Positions 39,801 through 50,146 are shown, counted from the stretch's first letter. The stretch: DNA of 64,000 bases from Ascaris suum (GCA_013433145.1 CM024191.1:2372501-2436500); one strand, 5' to 3'. Notes: a model not told the origin generated them from the sequence alone. Numbers and translations: made by a program.

Positions 39801-39859
39801 CACCGCTCCTCGTCAACGGTGACCTTCATTTACAAATCACTTTTCGACCGATCGACTAA
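24700..39859 (+). CDS. BTBD17: BTBD17-like BTB-BACK domain protein (10 exons, whole gene)
   Basis: Exons: 24700-24802, 29913-29997, 31042-31191, 31922-32020, 34629-34770, 35922-36033, 36921-37061, 38264-38393, 38796-39010, 39739-39859. All phases match and give 431 residues from the ATG at 24702. Residues about 22-115 are a BTB/POZ fold (LSDVTLLVGDE, AHRIIL, FLRFLYCN, LADKYNVHSLR). Residues 115-240 are a BACK domain (LAWHFEEM, SNDLVL, LWEAVQKWL). Residues 240-431 match the C-terminal region special to BTBD17 (LAYKFQALP, FILRNY, SFS-QTR, SWNWKVQLS, ADLE, LHLQITFRP). BTB-BACK proteins are dimerising scaffolds, often Cullin-3 adaptors. Vertebrate BTBD17 has a signal peptide; none is seen here. 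The exact gene name in worms is unknown to me. Confidence 0.88.
24803..29912. other. Intron 1 of the BTBD17-like gene
   Basis: About 5.1 kb of mostly unique AT-rich sequence. It contains the MULE transposase fragment on the minus strand (26278-26575). A 57-codon plus frame (about 25138-25308) contains LYTGSVTL, which mimics a BTB motif but lies out of order. Confidence 0.7.
26278..26575 (-). pseudogene. MULE-type transposase fragment, frameshifted
   Basis: On the minus strand, one frame reads TSVFFMSASHIKEHVHRATY then EGLF. After a one-base slip the next frame reads VALVEKYPDFTSQPIVGDFE and continues FALSKASEK. This matches the core of animal MULE/Mutator transposases, where a 'P...Y.L......TYe.lf..l' block precedes the catalytic DFE motif followed by 'A...A'. 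The change of frame falls at an A6 run (26494-26499 on the plus strand). The downstream HxxH/His-Cys region is missing and the frame stops at 26278. It is an old, broken piece inside an intron. Confidence 0.55.
29913..29997 (+). CDS. BTBD17: BTBD17-like exon 2: BTB core
   Basis: Acceptor TTTTTCAG. It encodes IYSAHRIILTKSSEVFDRML and continues to NGDKK, the classic BTB 'F.AH..iL...S.vF..ml' block. Phase 2 in, phase 0 out. The donor AAG|GTCACT is unusual. The frame would stop within 30 nt if it were not spliced here. Confidence 0.85.
30257..30270. repeat. C14 homopolymer
   Basis: Run of 14 C in intron 2 of the BTBD17-like gene, inside a C-rich patch. Confidence 0.9.
31042..31191 (+). CDS. BTBD17: BTBD17-like exon 3: BTB C-terminal half
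   Basis: Acceptor TTATTTTACAG. 50 codons, phase 0 to 0, containing VEEPQCQRVFAAFLRFLYCN and LPILVLADKYNVHSLRK. These are the 'f..fL.ylY.' and 'LAdKY.v..L' signatures that close a BTB fold. The donor AAG|GTTCGC is non-consensus after GT. Confidence 0.9.
31922..32020 (+). CDS. BTBD17: BTBD17-like exon 4: BTB-BACK junction
   Basis: Acceptor GGTTTCAG, donor CAG|GTATGC, 33 codons in phase 0 to 0. It encodes VCIDYAVNNILPELSLRELF then HVWYSYATKAFHQ, matching the region of BTBD17 where a 'WYHYA' block follows the BTB domain. Confidence 0.9.
32021..34628. other. Intron 4 of the BTBD17-like gene
   Basis: About 2.6 kb. The 136-codon frame at 33296-33706 is T/C-rich and hydrophobic and reads as low-complexity intron, not protein. 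No exon with matching phases is needed here, because exons 4 and 5 join in phase 0. Confidence 0.7.
34629..34770 (+). CDS. BTBD17: BTBD17-like exon 5: BACK domain
   Basis: Acceptor TTTTTTTCAG, donor GA|GTATGT, phase 0 to 1. It encodes PLINACIKVLAWHFEEM, a stretch with EEWEKEW, then LLKSNDLVLSS. It parallels BTBD17 'C..FLAWNL' and 'L..SDLVL'. Confidence 0.92.
35922..36033 (+). CDS. BTBD17: BTBD17-like exon 6: BACK domain
   Basis: Acceptor TTTTTTTATAG, donor AG|GTAAAT, phase 1 to 2. It encodes EYRLWEAVQKWL, then a loop with HPERRGNT, then LLVSILPLIR. The E.....AV..WL helix is typical of BACK domains. Confidence 0.9.
36921..37061 (+). CDS. BTBD17: BTBD17-like exon 7: BACK end
   Basis: The acceptor GATATTTCAG was chosen over GTTTCAG 29 nt upstream. 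Only the downstream site keeps the frame and restores LIR-FPFMTADEL, parallel to 'IRYPMIPPAQL' of BTBD17. It ends LLAYKFQALPLSSRLNC at a GTATGA donor, phase 2. Confidence 0.88.
38264..38393 (+). CDS. BTBD17: BTBD17-like exon 8: C-terminal domain start
   Basis: Acceptor ATGCTGCAG, phase 2 in, and donor AGT|GTGAGA, phase 0 out. It encodes EFTGTQFILRNYTDVRW and a charged stretch ending AIDQSFS. FILRNY corresponds to 'FLPRNY' in BTBD17. The frame is open further upstream, so another acceptor cannot be fully excluded. Confidence 0.82.
38796..39010 (+). CDS. BTBD17: BTBD17-like exon 9: C-terminal domain
   Basis: Acceptor ATCGTTCAG, phase 0 in. It encodes IQTRSSTFPLQSWNWKVQLS and continues through LRLYLVSED and KKVLRSLAGRKNF. 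Donor GAG|GTTCGC, the same non-consensus hexamer as exon 3, phase 2 out. Confidence 0.85.
39739..39859 (+). CDS. BTBD17: BTBD17-like exon 10: terminal exon
   Basis: Acceptor TGCTTTCAG. It encodes YCADLEIEKKVDLNEL, then LHLQITFRPID and a TAA stop. It aligns with 'ADLQ......LHLHLIVKP' at the BTBD17 C-terminus. An acceptor 12 nt upstream is also present. Confidence 0.9.
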
Positions 39860-39938
39860 AAGCAGTACTCTCTTCGGTGATTATTTCTACCACGAACTAT
39901 TTCGCTCAATTTGAGACTGCATCGTCAGTTGTGCACTC

Positions 39939-39957
39939 AATAAACGTGTAAAATAAA
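39939..39957 (+). promoter_or_regulatory. Poly(A) signals of the BTBD17-like gene
   Basis: Two AATAAA hexamers (39939-39944 and 39952-39957) lie about 80-95 nt after the stop codon. They are placed as expected for a short nematode 3'UTR. Confidence 0.75.
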
Positions 39958-40359
39958 CGAAAAAGCGTAACGTACAACATAATGTCATCGCTTTGAGATA
40001 ACGGCTGCTGAAACAGTGAGATGTGCTTGTGAACATTTTTCGACGATTTCCTGCCTAGCGCTATCGTTATTGTGATCTATTGCTATCTCGGATAATATGA
40101 GCAGATTTTCGCTTGCATTCGATTGTTTTGTACTTTGCAAGCCACATTAATCAAAAACACTCAATTTTGTGAGGATTTTCGGGGATCGATGATCCATCTC
40201 ACTATAGCTTAACGACTAAGAGGCGAACTTTTCTTCGATCTTTCTTGCTGAAGTCGTTTCGGCGCCACGTCTTATATCATGTTTGCACCAGAATAACATA
40301 TTGCCAAGTGGTAGACGAGCTGCGCTAACTGCCTCTTCATGCATTTGTTGGGGAAAGGA

Positions 40360-40375
40360 GGGGGGGGGGGGGGGG
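40360..40375. repeat. G16 homopolymer
   Basis: Run of 16 G in intergenic sequence after the BTBD17-like gene. The Pro-run frame on the minus strand is an artefact. Confidence 0.9.
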
Positions 40376-41062
40376 TAACAACATCAACGGTTGTCCATGC
40401 ATGGGACAGAGTAGATGCGGTGTGGGCACTGGTGCTAACTGACGTTTGCGGTGCAGGGTTTTGAACGAAAATGTGGGAGCATCCATTAATTGGTAAGTGT
40501 TGTCGGTGTTATGCCATCCGCTGATGTGAATACGAATGAAATAAAAAATCTCATAAACATGCAAAATTCACTACGAGCTTCTATCGTTTTTATGGGATTT
40601 TGATGAAATTTAGTGGGCACATAGTAGGTGGGAGAGGAGGATTCTCTGTTGGAGGTGCGGGTCCGGTAGATTAATCCAAGACTTGGAAGTCAGTCTAGAA
40701 TTTTTAATGTTTGACCTTGAGTGGACTTTGAAAACTGCGTCACTTGACACGCTTTTCTTTCTCAACGGATTGTGAAGCATACTTGAGTTCCAATGTAATT
40801 CCTATTCCTGGACTTCCGTCTGTTGAAGGTGCGGAATAAGTTACAGAAGGCTCGAGGTAGCATTTTTTTACTCTCAAATTTAATGTCTCGCAGATGCTTT
40901 ACACAACCTTTGCTCGTAAGCATTTTGACTTCCTTTATGCACTAATTTTGAGCTGTAGTGGCAACTGATCGTTGAGAAAAGTACCCTTATAGGAAGATTT
41001 TACTGTAAAGCAGGCCATAGTGTTATTTTTAACTCAGATGGGTCACTCATCAGTGATGATAC

Positions 41063-41193
41063 TGAGTGCATGTAGTTATTAAAAGGAGAACAAATATAAT
41101 CATAGACAAGTTGCATCAGCTCGTCCGTCATCTGTGCGTCGTCGCCGCCTTCGTCACATCCGGAACATCCTTGGGGTGCAACATCTTCGATCA
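41063..41193 (-). CDS. Candidate isolated exon, minus strand, unknown product
   Basis: Read on the minus strand, an acceptor TTTGGTCTTAG precedes 43 codons that end before a GTATCA donor, phase 1 in and 0 out. The peptide is acidic and locally GC-richer than its surroundings (IEDVAPQGCSGCDEGG, then MTDELMQLVYDYI). I do not recognise it and found no partner exon within a few kb. The same frame stays open to 41000. Confidence 0.25.
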
Positions 41194-41357
41194 CTAAGAC
41201 CAAAATTTTAAGTATGCCATAGTCACAGTTTTATCTTTCGATGCTCGATCTGATATTGTGTAATCTGACAACAAGACAAGAGTTTAAGGTTTCTTTATTA
41301 AGCCTAAAAAACTCAACACTAATAACGGCGGAGGGGGACAAATGACTGCAAGAGGAA

Positions 41358-41383
41358 GGGGGGGGGGGGGGGGGGGGGGGGGG
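41358..41383. repeat. G26 homopolymer
   Basis: Run of about 26 G, the longest in the window, flanked by GGAA/GGGAGGG purines. Its length is likely to be unreliable in any assembly. Confidence 0.9.
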
Positions 41384-44300
41384 AGGGAGGAAATCGGCGC
41401 TCAGACAGATCGTTGATACGAATAGTGCCTCTTCCGCGTAAACGTTCACCGGGCACTGTCACGCCCGTAAACGTTCACTGTCACGGCCTGACCACGCACC
41501 GCTACGGTCCGAACCGATCCTGAAAAGAATGACACCTCTCGTGAAAAGCTGAAAGCACTCTGCACTCTGATTCGTGTCGGCAAAAACGTTCTCCTTTTAT
41601 TCACACCAACGCTTGCATCAGGACATTTATAGAGAGTTTGCTGTATCTTATGGTCATCACTTTTCTACTTTGCTCGAATGCAGTTGATCTACAATTTATT
41701 GACCACTCCTTACAGCTGTCTTCCCATCTCCTGTCATTATCAAAATTTTTTGTTTTTCATTTAGAAGCTGATTTCTCTAGTTTGTGAGAGGAACGGTGAA
41801 AAAAAAAGAGAATTTCATGGGATAAAGAAAGTGATAAGCATTTCGTTGCAGATTTATTTTAGCGAACTGGAAGAGGAGAGAGTGTTCTCCACTTAGTGAG
41901 AAACATAGATCATGCTCTGGATTCAGTTACATTGCTGCACTCCGAACACATGAAAATTCCAAAAAAACGATGTAGAAATTCAGAATAGGAAAGTGTGCTA
42001 ACGTCCTTAAGTGATCTGAAGTTTTGAAATTATAGATTTGCGTCTGAGGTGAATAATTCTTTCGTTTAGGTTGAAAGCAAACTAAAGCATATCAAAACGT
42101 TGACTAATGTGTAGTGTTCGTTTTCAATTAATTCACTTATGTTTACATGCTGTGAATAGCGTTATGAATGCGAAAAAACTCACTAGATATTTTCGTTTTG
42201 TTCTTGCGCTTTCAGACCGTCGATTCTTCTCTACTTACTCGAAAGAGTGCTTCGCATCCCGTCGATATTCATTCAACTTGCACCATTTCGTCATATGTTA
42301 TGTGTGAGAACGGAACATATTGTCGCATTTCACATGGTATTGAATTCCGTGTGATTCACCATTGAGGGATGCATGAGTTCATGAAACGACTGTGGCGATG
42401 TTCGATTGTTCCCTCTTGTCACTATTTTCATAGGTTTCATTCAGATGAGTAACATGCGCGCAGTGGATGGTGCAGTGGGTTGGTTCTCAATACTGTCATC
42501 AAAAGTGTGATCGAGTGAGACACAGAAATCGTGCCAGTTAGGTTGATAAGGTAGACAGATAAAGTTGGCAACCTCTGCCGGATTTTTCACTGCCAAAATT
42601 AACTGAGCAAAGCTGTAAACTGTTCTTTCTTTTTTTTTTTTTTTTGAAGTTGTATAACGTTAGAGTTGAATCATAGACATGGTTCTGAAATTTTCATCAC
42701 AAATTTCACTCTATCGCCGAAAATTGCATCAATCAGTGGAATGTGGTGCGATCGCTTGTGTGTAATTATGGTAAGCGCGTGTTTTAAACTCCACAGTTAC
42801 ATGTTAATTGCTGTCACTGCATGCTGTTGCATTTTGCTGCAATATGTTCTTGCGAACGACGCAATTATTTCTCTATCTTATCGCTCTTAAAGGAAACTTA
42901 TTGAAAATCGCGAATGCAGAATTTGGAGTATCCGTCAGAGAATAGATTCTATCGATGCAATGTCAATGAGCCTTTCAATAGTGTGGTTACGTTCTTTTCA
43001 GTGCTAATTTTCTATTCCCTTCTCAACTAAGTTTAGCTTCATCATGCGTGTTGTACGCTTTGAATGGGGAGGTTTTTGCACAGTTATGAAAAAAAAACCG
43101 GCGAATTAATATCTCATAGGCCGTCTTATTAGTATATAAATCGGTTACTACTTATGCGGTAAGATCCGCTGTTCATACGTTGCAGGTAACCGAAATTCGG
43201 TGGCCGGTAACAACATAGGGCTCGTGGCAGCTTGTTTGACGCTTTTCTATACATCGTGAATGACAACGACGAGAAGACAGTTAAGACGTTGATTGAATCG
43301 AGGACTAGCAGGAGCAAAATTGAGCACCCCATTTGCGATGTTCAGTTTTTATAATATCGTCGAAATATTTGCAATAAATATTCTTCAACGACCATTCGCG
43401 AGCATCGAATTTCTCATCAATGAAGGAGGGTGTTTTTTTTTTGGGCTTACCAATAAATTCACTCGTGAATCTATTGGTAGGCGATTGACGGTGAATGCAG
43501 ATAAATTGCATCAACAAGACGGAATTCATTTGTGTCGCTCTAATTGAAACTAAAATGCCGTCATTTCTTGCTATGATCGAGGTACTGCTTGTTCGCTTAT
43601 TGACATGCATCTAGAGTAGGCACTGCGATTATGAAAGTGACTTGGCTCAGAAACTGCCTATAGTCACGAAATTTGTTAATGGACATTTTATCAAAACATC
43701 CCCTATAATGGAAGGGAAGTGTTTTGAGCGGACCATTTCAAACAGCCTTTCGGATAAACCCTCCGTAATAATACCGAGAGAGGGAATTTAGAAGGAAATC
43801 TAGCGCCCATGTAAGGAGTATTTGCTTACATTTTTCCGAAGTGACGATTCTAGATTGCAGTAGGGGACTATGCTAATATGAGTTAAGGCAAGTAGGATAT
43901 TTTCCGCAATAGGAGTTTCCTCAATAGGCTTTCTGATGCTCCACTTCGATCAATTTTACTTAAACATACAACTTCTTGCGAAGCCTTTAGAAATAATATT
44001 TGTCAGGATTCCACTGTAGTACTTGACATTTGTGCATATGAAAGAGGTCGTCGATGTTCTTTTTCGATAGAAAGTGATAACGGATATTGAGGAGTGGTTT
44101 TTGAGACTTCTTATTATCCCCCTCGAAGTTCAGAGTGTTCGATCTTTTGTTGCCACAACTAACAACATAGTTAGTTGCTATGTAATTATTAGAAGGGAAT
44201 TTTTGCATCGCCAACATCGCTTTTTTTGCGTTGGTAAATTTTTCGAATTCTGAGCGTGAACTTATCAACCGAACATTTGACTTGTTAAGTCGCAGCGTTT

Positions 44301-44935
44301 ATTTTCATTTGCATTGTTTGCTGATAGAATAATTTGCTTTTATTTATATTTCTTTAGCTTATTTTGATGCAATGATATTTTGACGCTTAATGTTATATAA
44401 GATGAACTTCACGTTGATGTTGTGCTTTATTTTAATGTTTAGTCTCATTACTATAATGCACATTTACTCATCCTCTTATGTATTCGTTGCCTCTTATTAA
44501 TTTGTTTTAACGATTTATTTAAGTACATTTTGTATGCTTGATAGTAACGCTTATTAATCTCGTTGTATATGCTATAAGCTCTAATATATTGAATAAAATC
44601 ACTATTGATGAATCAAAGATAAAGGCTGAAACTCCGATTGTACTAGTAAAGTAGATCGAAATTAGCCTATGAAGGAATTTCTCTTTTTTAGGGGTTATCT
44701 TGTCTTTACAGTTAGCTCTATGGTTGCATGACCGCGAGAATATCATGACAGTTGGCTGTAGTTGTTCAATAAGATTCATGTCTTCGAAACGTCAAATGAT
44801 TTCACTCGGATCAGAAGTATATTGCTGTGAACGAAATGAGCTTCTTATGGTCGCTGGACCTCATTTGGTGTCAATGGTGTCACAGACTTCACTTCGGACT
44901 TCTGCCAAAACCTTCTGAGAAATTTTCGAATAAGT

Positions 44936-45099
44936 ATGGATCAAGTCCTGCGCCGGCTGCATCAATCAATGCCGCCGGCACCGGATTCGACTAAGTCGCA
45001 TGTGAGTTCCGTTAAACGAGGTTCCGGCCCGGCGTTAGTAAAATGTGGCAGCTTGGTCGGAACTAGAAAGAAGTTTAGACACTTTCCAGAGCGCCATAA
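44936..45099 (+). CDS. Candidate first exon, basic protein, possible PH-domain start
   Basis: ATG opens 54 codons (MDQVLRRLHQSMPPAP, later VKCGSLVGTRKKFRHFPERH) ending at AA|GTAAAA, phase 2. The frame is open from 44840. The K.G.L...KKF pattern is how the first strand of a PH domain often begins, but that is only suggestive. It could be an early exon of the Ser-rich gene at 55861, about 10.8 kb downstream. That exon needs phase 1, so at least one more exon would be required. A GTGAGT inside the frame (45002) is an alternative donor. Confidence 0.3.
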
Positions 45100-45103
45100 G
45101 TAA

Positions 45104-48100
45104 AAATTAACCTTGTCTAGGTTAGACGATGTCGAGAAACGTTGAACGAGACCAAAAACTTTATTTCTAGCTACCACCCTTTCCATGGCCTTTAAGTATA
45201 AGAGGATGGGTTGTATGATGCTCTCGCCTTAGGTTTCAAACTTCATTTAGAAATTGTTCAGAAAGTTTTCCAACGCGCTGAACACACTGTGCAACTCTTC
45301 AGCGCAAAACGACTTGGAGGAATACCGCCGCAATTAGCTGTCTCGTAGCCTCCAAGTAGCCTCTAAGAGATCGTGGTTCAGAAACGGTAGTACCGAAACA
45401 TTAAATGAGGTTGTTCTTGTGTATCCAAAAAATCTATTTTTAGCGCTGGGTTGTAAATTGGCCGCAGCTCAGAACTATCCGAATTGCGACCAATTTGTCT
45501 GAATCTGATATAACTCAGCGTGTCTGAAGACACTCTTAAACAGCTTGTAACAAAAATATAAAGCGAGGAGTTCGAGCCGCTATGTGTTGCCTAATGCCCC
45601 CTAAGATCATCCGAATTTTTCAGAGTATCGCTGCATGGAATCGGCATCCTCTGTCTTCTCCTTGATACTTTGTTTTTGTCAGAATTCGCTACCTCATGTC
45701 TCTGAGTTTAAACTTTGATAATACTCATTTCGGTATGACTACTACTACTCAATAATAGGAGCAGAGATTGAGATGCCAAGTCTTGGGAAGGGAAGAGGGG
45801 ACTATATAGGGCCTCAAAGGTGCCCATCAAATGATGAGTCGTTCATAGCTACACACTTGTAGCTAACTCTATGCTCTTCCATTTGCACACTGAAGTTTTC
45901 GTGTCAGTGGTCTTAACGAGATATGTACCAGATTCCTCTTGACGGCCGTTTACGTAGTAACCCAAATACGTATAGGTCTTATTTATTATATCGATTTGTT
46001 GTTCAGATTCCATTGTGTTAGTGTTTCGATTTACTGCGTTAGCTATTGTGTAATTGATTGGAAACATTCAGTCCAGCATTTATTTCGAGCCGATTTTCTC
46101 TTTTTTTATGAACTCTGTACTACTTTTATAATGCTTTCAGTCTCAATTTTTACTGTTTTATGCTATAGCAAAGGTTAATATTCCATAGCCGTACTGATTT
46201 ATATATTGATTTACTCATCACAGTAGTTTTTATTAGCGGTAAAACCTCATTGCTTTGCATTATTATTCATTTGTTTTTCTTTTTCTGTTTTATTTATTTG
46301 AAATTATTCCACTGCTTGAATTACTGAATTTATTCAATTTTTTTCATCCCTTATATGTCGGCTTTTTAATGACTTAATAGCAGATGTCGTCTGCACACAG
46401 GTTTCCCTTATCGTATATTTAAATTTTTCTAAGCAAGCTCTTCAAACAAAACGAAAAACGAACATTATACTAATGATATATTGCAACAATGATGGCCATC
46501 GAATTATTGTGAATGTGCTCTTTCATGTGACCGCAGTTGGCACAATGATCGATGATTTGTTGGGGACAGACGGGTGGTTTATCCGCATAACCAGCTCGTT
46601 GTTTATCTTTAAACCTGATTCGAAGGTGACGTTACGGCCACACTGCTCTTCATCAAGCAACGGCTAGAGTGTCGCAGTTCATTTGAGCAATGTTAAGGCT
46701 GATATAATTATTATTTCATCAGTATTAGTTTTCTTTTTCTATCGTCATTGAATATTTGTATGGAAGCTTATTGTACTGCTAATAGTGAGGTTGTGGGGTA
46801 AATAAGCCATTGAGGAGACAATTCATCGAGCTGCTGAGAAATCGGAAACATGTCATGTCAAGTGATAAATATAACGAGGTAGTATTCATCATTCATTAAC
46901 AAAATAATATCCTTAAGTATTTGTGCACTCTTAGGTGAGTGCAGCAGAGAGGGTTCATTGGAATGTAAACGTTGAGACGAGAGAAAAGCGTTCATGAAGG
47001 GGACTGAATTTTTTTTGTGTCGATGAATGAATTTAATTTTCCTAGGGGCGCTATGTATTATTATGAGATAATTTCAGTTTCTTTATATATAAATAACTCC
47101 TCTTAAAAATTGTTTTTGCTACGCAATAAATAAACTTCTCAGATTTTGTTTCAATGCAATGAGAGATTAATCGCTGACCGAAATAGAAACTAATAAACAG
47201 CGCTTTGCTAGAGAGTTGAACTCTTCTCAACCATTGAAGACAGCATTATAACTAACGTTTCAGGAATACACCTTTTTAGCAGAATTACCTGGAATCATTT
47301 ACGTCAAAGATCAATTTCTTGTATAACATGTTACCTGAGGTTTTTTTTTTCATAAAACGACGAGCCCTTCAACTTGTGCAGCCATTTATGGCCATCAACG
47401 TTGTTTAAGGATTCGTTCAGATCACTGAATCGTTTTTTCAAGCGGTGTATATTTGCGCTGTCTTTAGTTAAGTAGGATGTTATGCTAGCCAAGAGAAGAA
47501 TGTTCTACTGCACTAGAGTCAGGATACATAAGAGGTGCGGAAATTTTGAAGCCTATCAATTAATCAAGTATATTCAGTTGATTTCAATAACGCTTCAATT
47601 CTTATACTTTTACCGGCCATACTCTAAATCGCTTCAGCGCTCGTTGATCAAGGAATGACCTGCACTATACCAGGTCGGGCTAATTGACTGGGTTCATATT
47701 TCACTGACAACAAGACGACCCCATAACGATGTTTCATTCCTATTCGAAACTCACGTAGGAAATGTTTTTTTCGGCAATTAAGAACAATCCTTTTCACATA
47801 TGTAGTAAATGTTTTGTTCAGCGATGAGTGATGGTCATTGACAGACGGCGATATGTGTGACTGCATGTTGGGCGACGTCTGTATATCTATGCAGAAACGA
47901 TCCGACCTCAACGAAAACCTTTCCCTCATAATTCGTTGCAGAATGTCATAATATCGGAATCGTCGTCTTTAAATGACCATCAATTTCGACCAATTCAGTC
48001 ACTCATTTTTGGATATGACCTTGAAGAGGGGTACGCAATGCACTGGGAATTTATGCATTTTTGAAGACGTTGATATTCTTCGTTCGCCTCATTTGCTCGG

Positions 48101-49623
48101 TGGGATCGCTCTCTCATTTATTGTCAACGTCTTTGTTCGCTGAAAATGAACTCTTTTTTTTTTTATAATTTGCATTCCGCGTCATTGTGTGCCAGGTTGA
48201 TAAATCTTTTCATAGATTTGAAATCTTAATTCATACTTATGGAATCTTATATGTACAAATACAGTATTTTACTGCTTATAGAAATGTACAGTTCAATGCA
48301 AAAGGCAAATTGCTATTTAAAAGAAGACTATATGAGATATAGGAAATAGAGTTAGCAATGAGTAATGAATATAGCTAAATAAATATGAGCATGAGCATAG
48401 CAAATTCAATGTTCTGTAACATTCATAATATTACTTACGATGAGATAATGCAATCCACAATTAAATAGGTTTTTCTCTTTGCTGCAAGCGATGTTCACAT
48501 AATGGCATTGCAGATTGGCTTTGAAAATTAAATTGCTGTTTGTGTACTCGATAAATGTTGCATCATAGAATTCATTTTGCAACATACACGTTTCTACAGC
48601 ATAGAATTCAATTACAAATGGCAAAAATGTAGGGCAGTTAATTTTTTTTTTTTTTTTTTGCATTATCGCTTATCACTTCAAACATTTTGTTGTAATTGAT
48701 GTGCCCACCTGTCCGTAGTTATAGATGTGCTCACCTGTTCAAGTTTATATAGAAAGCGAGCACACTCATTACTTCCTACTCGAATATGCGATATGTTAAC
48801 GAGTAGCGTCGCCACTTTCAGTGTTGCCAAAATTCTTCCATTTCAGAAACATAACTGTCAATAATCTAGATGATGATCGAAAAAGCGCTGTTTATTGCAT
48901 TTTCATGAAATAATGCTAATGTGATGAAATAATATGAGATGACTGATGGAAAGTTGTGGTCAAGCATAAGGGACCGATAATTGTGCACGGGTAGGATAGG
49001 GAAGGTCGGTGGTAAAATGAGCAGCGGATGGCGAAACAATTCACATATAGCAACGCTATCACCATATGCGTATCAATTATTTCTGCGTATCAATATAGAC
49101 TAAACGCATCACAGTTGTAGTTATCTCGTATTTACATCGAAATAAAAGACACAAACGGAGCAGAAATAATCACGCAACGAAGCGATGTCCAATGGCATGG
49201 TCATTGCAGAATAGGTTAAGAATTGCGATAGCACTAAATTTTTTTTTTTTGGAAAATAACATTGCATAAAAGCCAAAATCTGCATATTAATAATTTTACA
49301 TAGTGCTGCAGATTTTTATGGCTGGAGAGTAAGGTTTTTACGGCCAGGGGTAATTTAGGTTTTAATAAAATTTTTGCTTGGTGGAATTTTGGTTATCTAT
49401 TGACGTAAGGATCTTCTTGCTTTTACCTGATATACAGATGGCTATGCTGAGACTATGGACGGAAGGAATAGGTGTTCTTAAGGGCACTTGTGCAATGATT
49501 CCTGTCCCCTCGGAGGGAAGATTAGACAGAAGGACTTGGCACTTAAGTGCAATAAATGGTCGCGAATGTTCGAACCAGCAAGTCTAGTTAAGTTTTTCTC
49601 ACAGAGACAATAGAACTGTCCAC
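45104..49623. other. Intergenic or intronic stretch
   Basis: No gene supported. Short minus-strand frames at 45849-46067 and 47648-47929 have protein-like composition but no family match and no splice partners. Contains copy 1 of the 156-bp duplication. Confidence 0.35.
48380..48535. repeat. 156-bp direct repeat, copy 1
   Basis: Matches 50545-50700 over the full 156 nt with about a dozen substitutions and no length change, starting at AAATATGAGCA and ending at AATTG. It is not flanked by recognisable inverted ends. Confidence 0.88.
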
Positions 49624-49629
49624 TTTATT
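49624..49629 (-). promoter_or_regulatory. Poly(A) signal on the minus strand
   Basis: AATAAA on the minus strand, just past the TAA at 49638-49640. It supports 49638-49817 being a terminal exon with a very short 3'UTR. Confidence 0.4.
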
Positions 49630-49637
49630 TATGACTT

Positions 49638-49817
49638 TTATACATTCTGATGCAATAATTCTTCAAATAAGGATGTATATAAAGAAAATAGCATCATGCT
49701 GCTTCCATGATTTCTAGTCGTCTTCTCTGATTCATCGGTGCTTTCCTCCCTTTCAGCGGCTGTCTCGGGCATCATATCACAAAGTATTTTCGCTATAGAC
49801 TGTTTCATGACGGTTCC
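49638..49817 (-). CDS. Candidate terminal exon of a minus-strand gene
   Basis: After a minus-strand acceptor GACAAATGCAG, 59 codons in phase 0 (GTVMKQSIAKILCDMMPE, an acidic stretch EREESTDESEKT, LFEELLHQNV) end in TAA. An AATAAA follows 8 nt later. It joins in phase with 50006-50146. The product is unrecognised. It could be a short terminal exon or a relic. Confidence 0.35.
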   Translation of the reverse strand, partial: GTVMKQSIAKILCDMMPETAAEREESTDESEKTTRNHGSSMMLFSLYTSLFEELLHQNV

Positions 49818-50005
49818 CTGCATTTGTCAACACTTGTGTTGAGATTACGTAGTCAACTATAAGAGCAGATTTTCTTCGTGGTACTTGGAAGTGCTCTTTT
49901 GACTTGATGAGTTCATAGTGATCCATTTTGTGAGAGCAGGTAAATTATTGACGATTGGTGATATTCACGCAGTGACCCTGAATTATAATAAGCGGCATTC
50001 ATTAC

Positions 50006-50146
50006 CATGCGCAAATTCTCTCCTCCGGGCGGGGCATCATATAAAATAAGCACGCAATAAGGGCAACATGCGTTTGCGACACAAACCTTCACTGTATCGT
50101 TTTCACTCGATCTTTTTATGTTCCGCCGTTGAAAATACTTTATAAA
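50006..50146 (-). CDS. Candidate penultimate exon of the same minus-strand gene
   Basis: Acceptor GAGGTTTCAG and donor CATG|GTAATG on the minus strand, 47 codons, phase 0 to 0. The peptide has a basic start (YFQRRNIKRSS), then VKVCVANACCPYCVLILYDA and PPGGENLRM. Four Cys sit close together in a hydrophobic setting. No family is recognised and upstream exons were not found. Confidence 0.35.

Larger units (their letters stand above)
39958..44839. other. Intergenic stretch after the BTBD17-like gene
   Basis: Mostly non-coding, with G-runs and a small GC-rich patch at 41437-41520 in which CGTAAACGTTCAC occurs twice with a 29-nt period. Minus frames 43305-43610 (101 codons) and 43987-44268 (93 codons) are coding-like but unrecognised and unspliced; they may be mobile-element relics. 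Confidence 0.35.

Noticed and set aside
49555..49600. tRNA B-box-like GGTTCGAAC on the minus strand
   Set aside because: No A box or pairing arms upstream on that strand.
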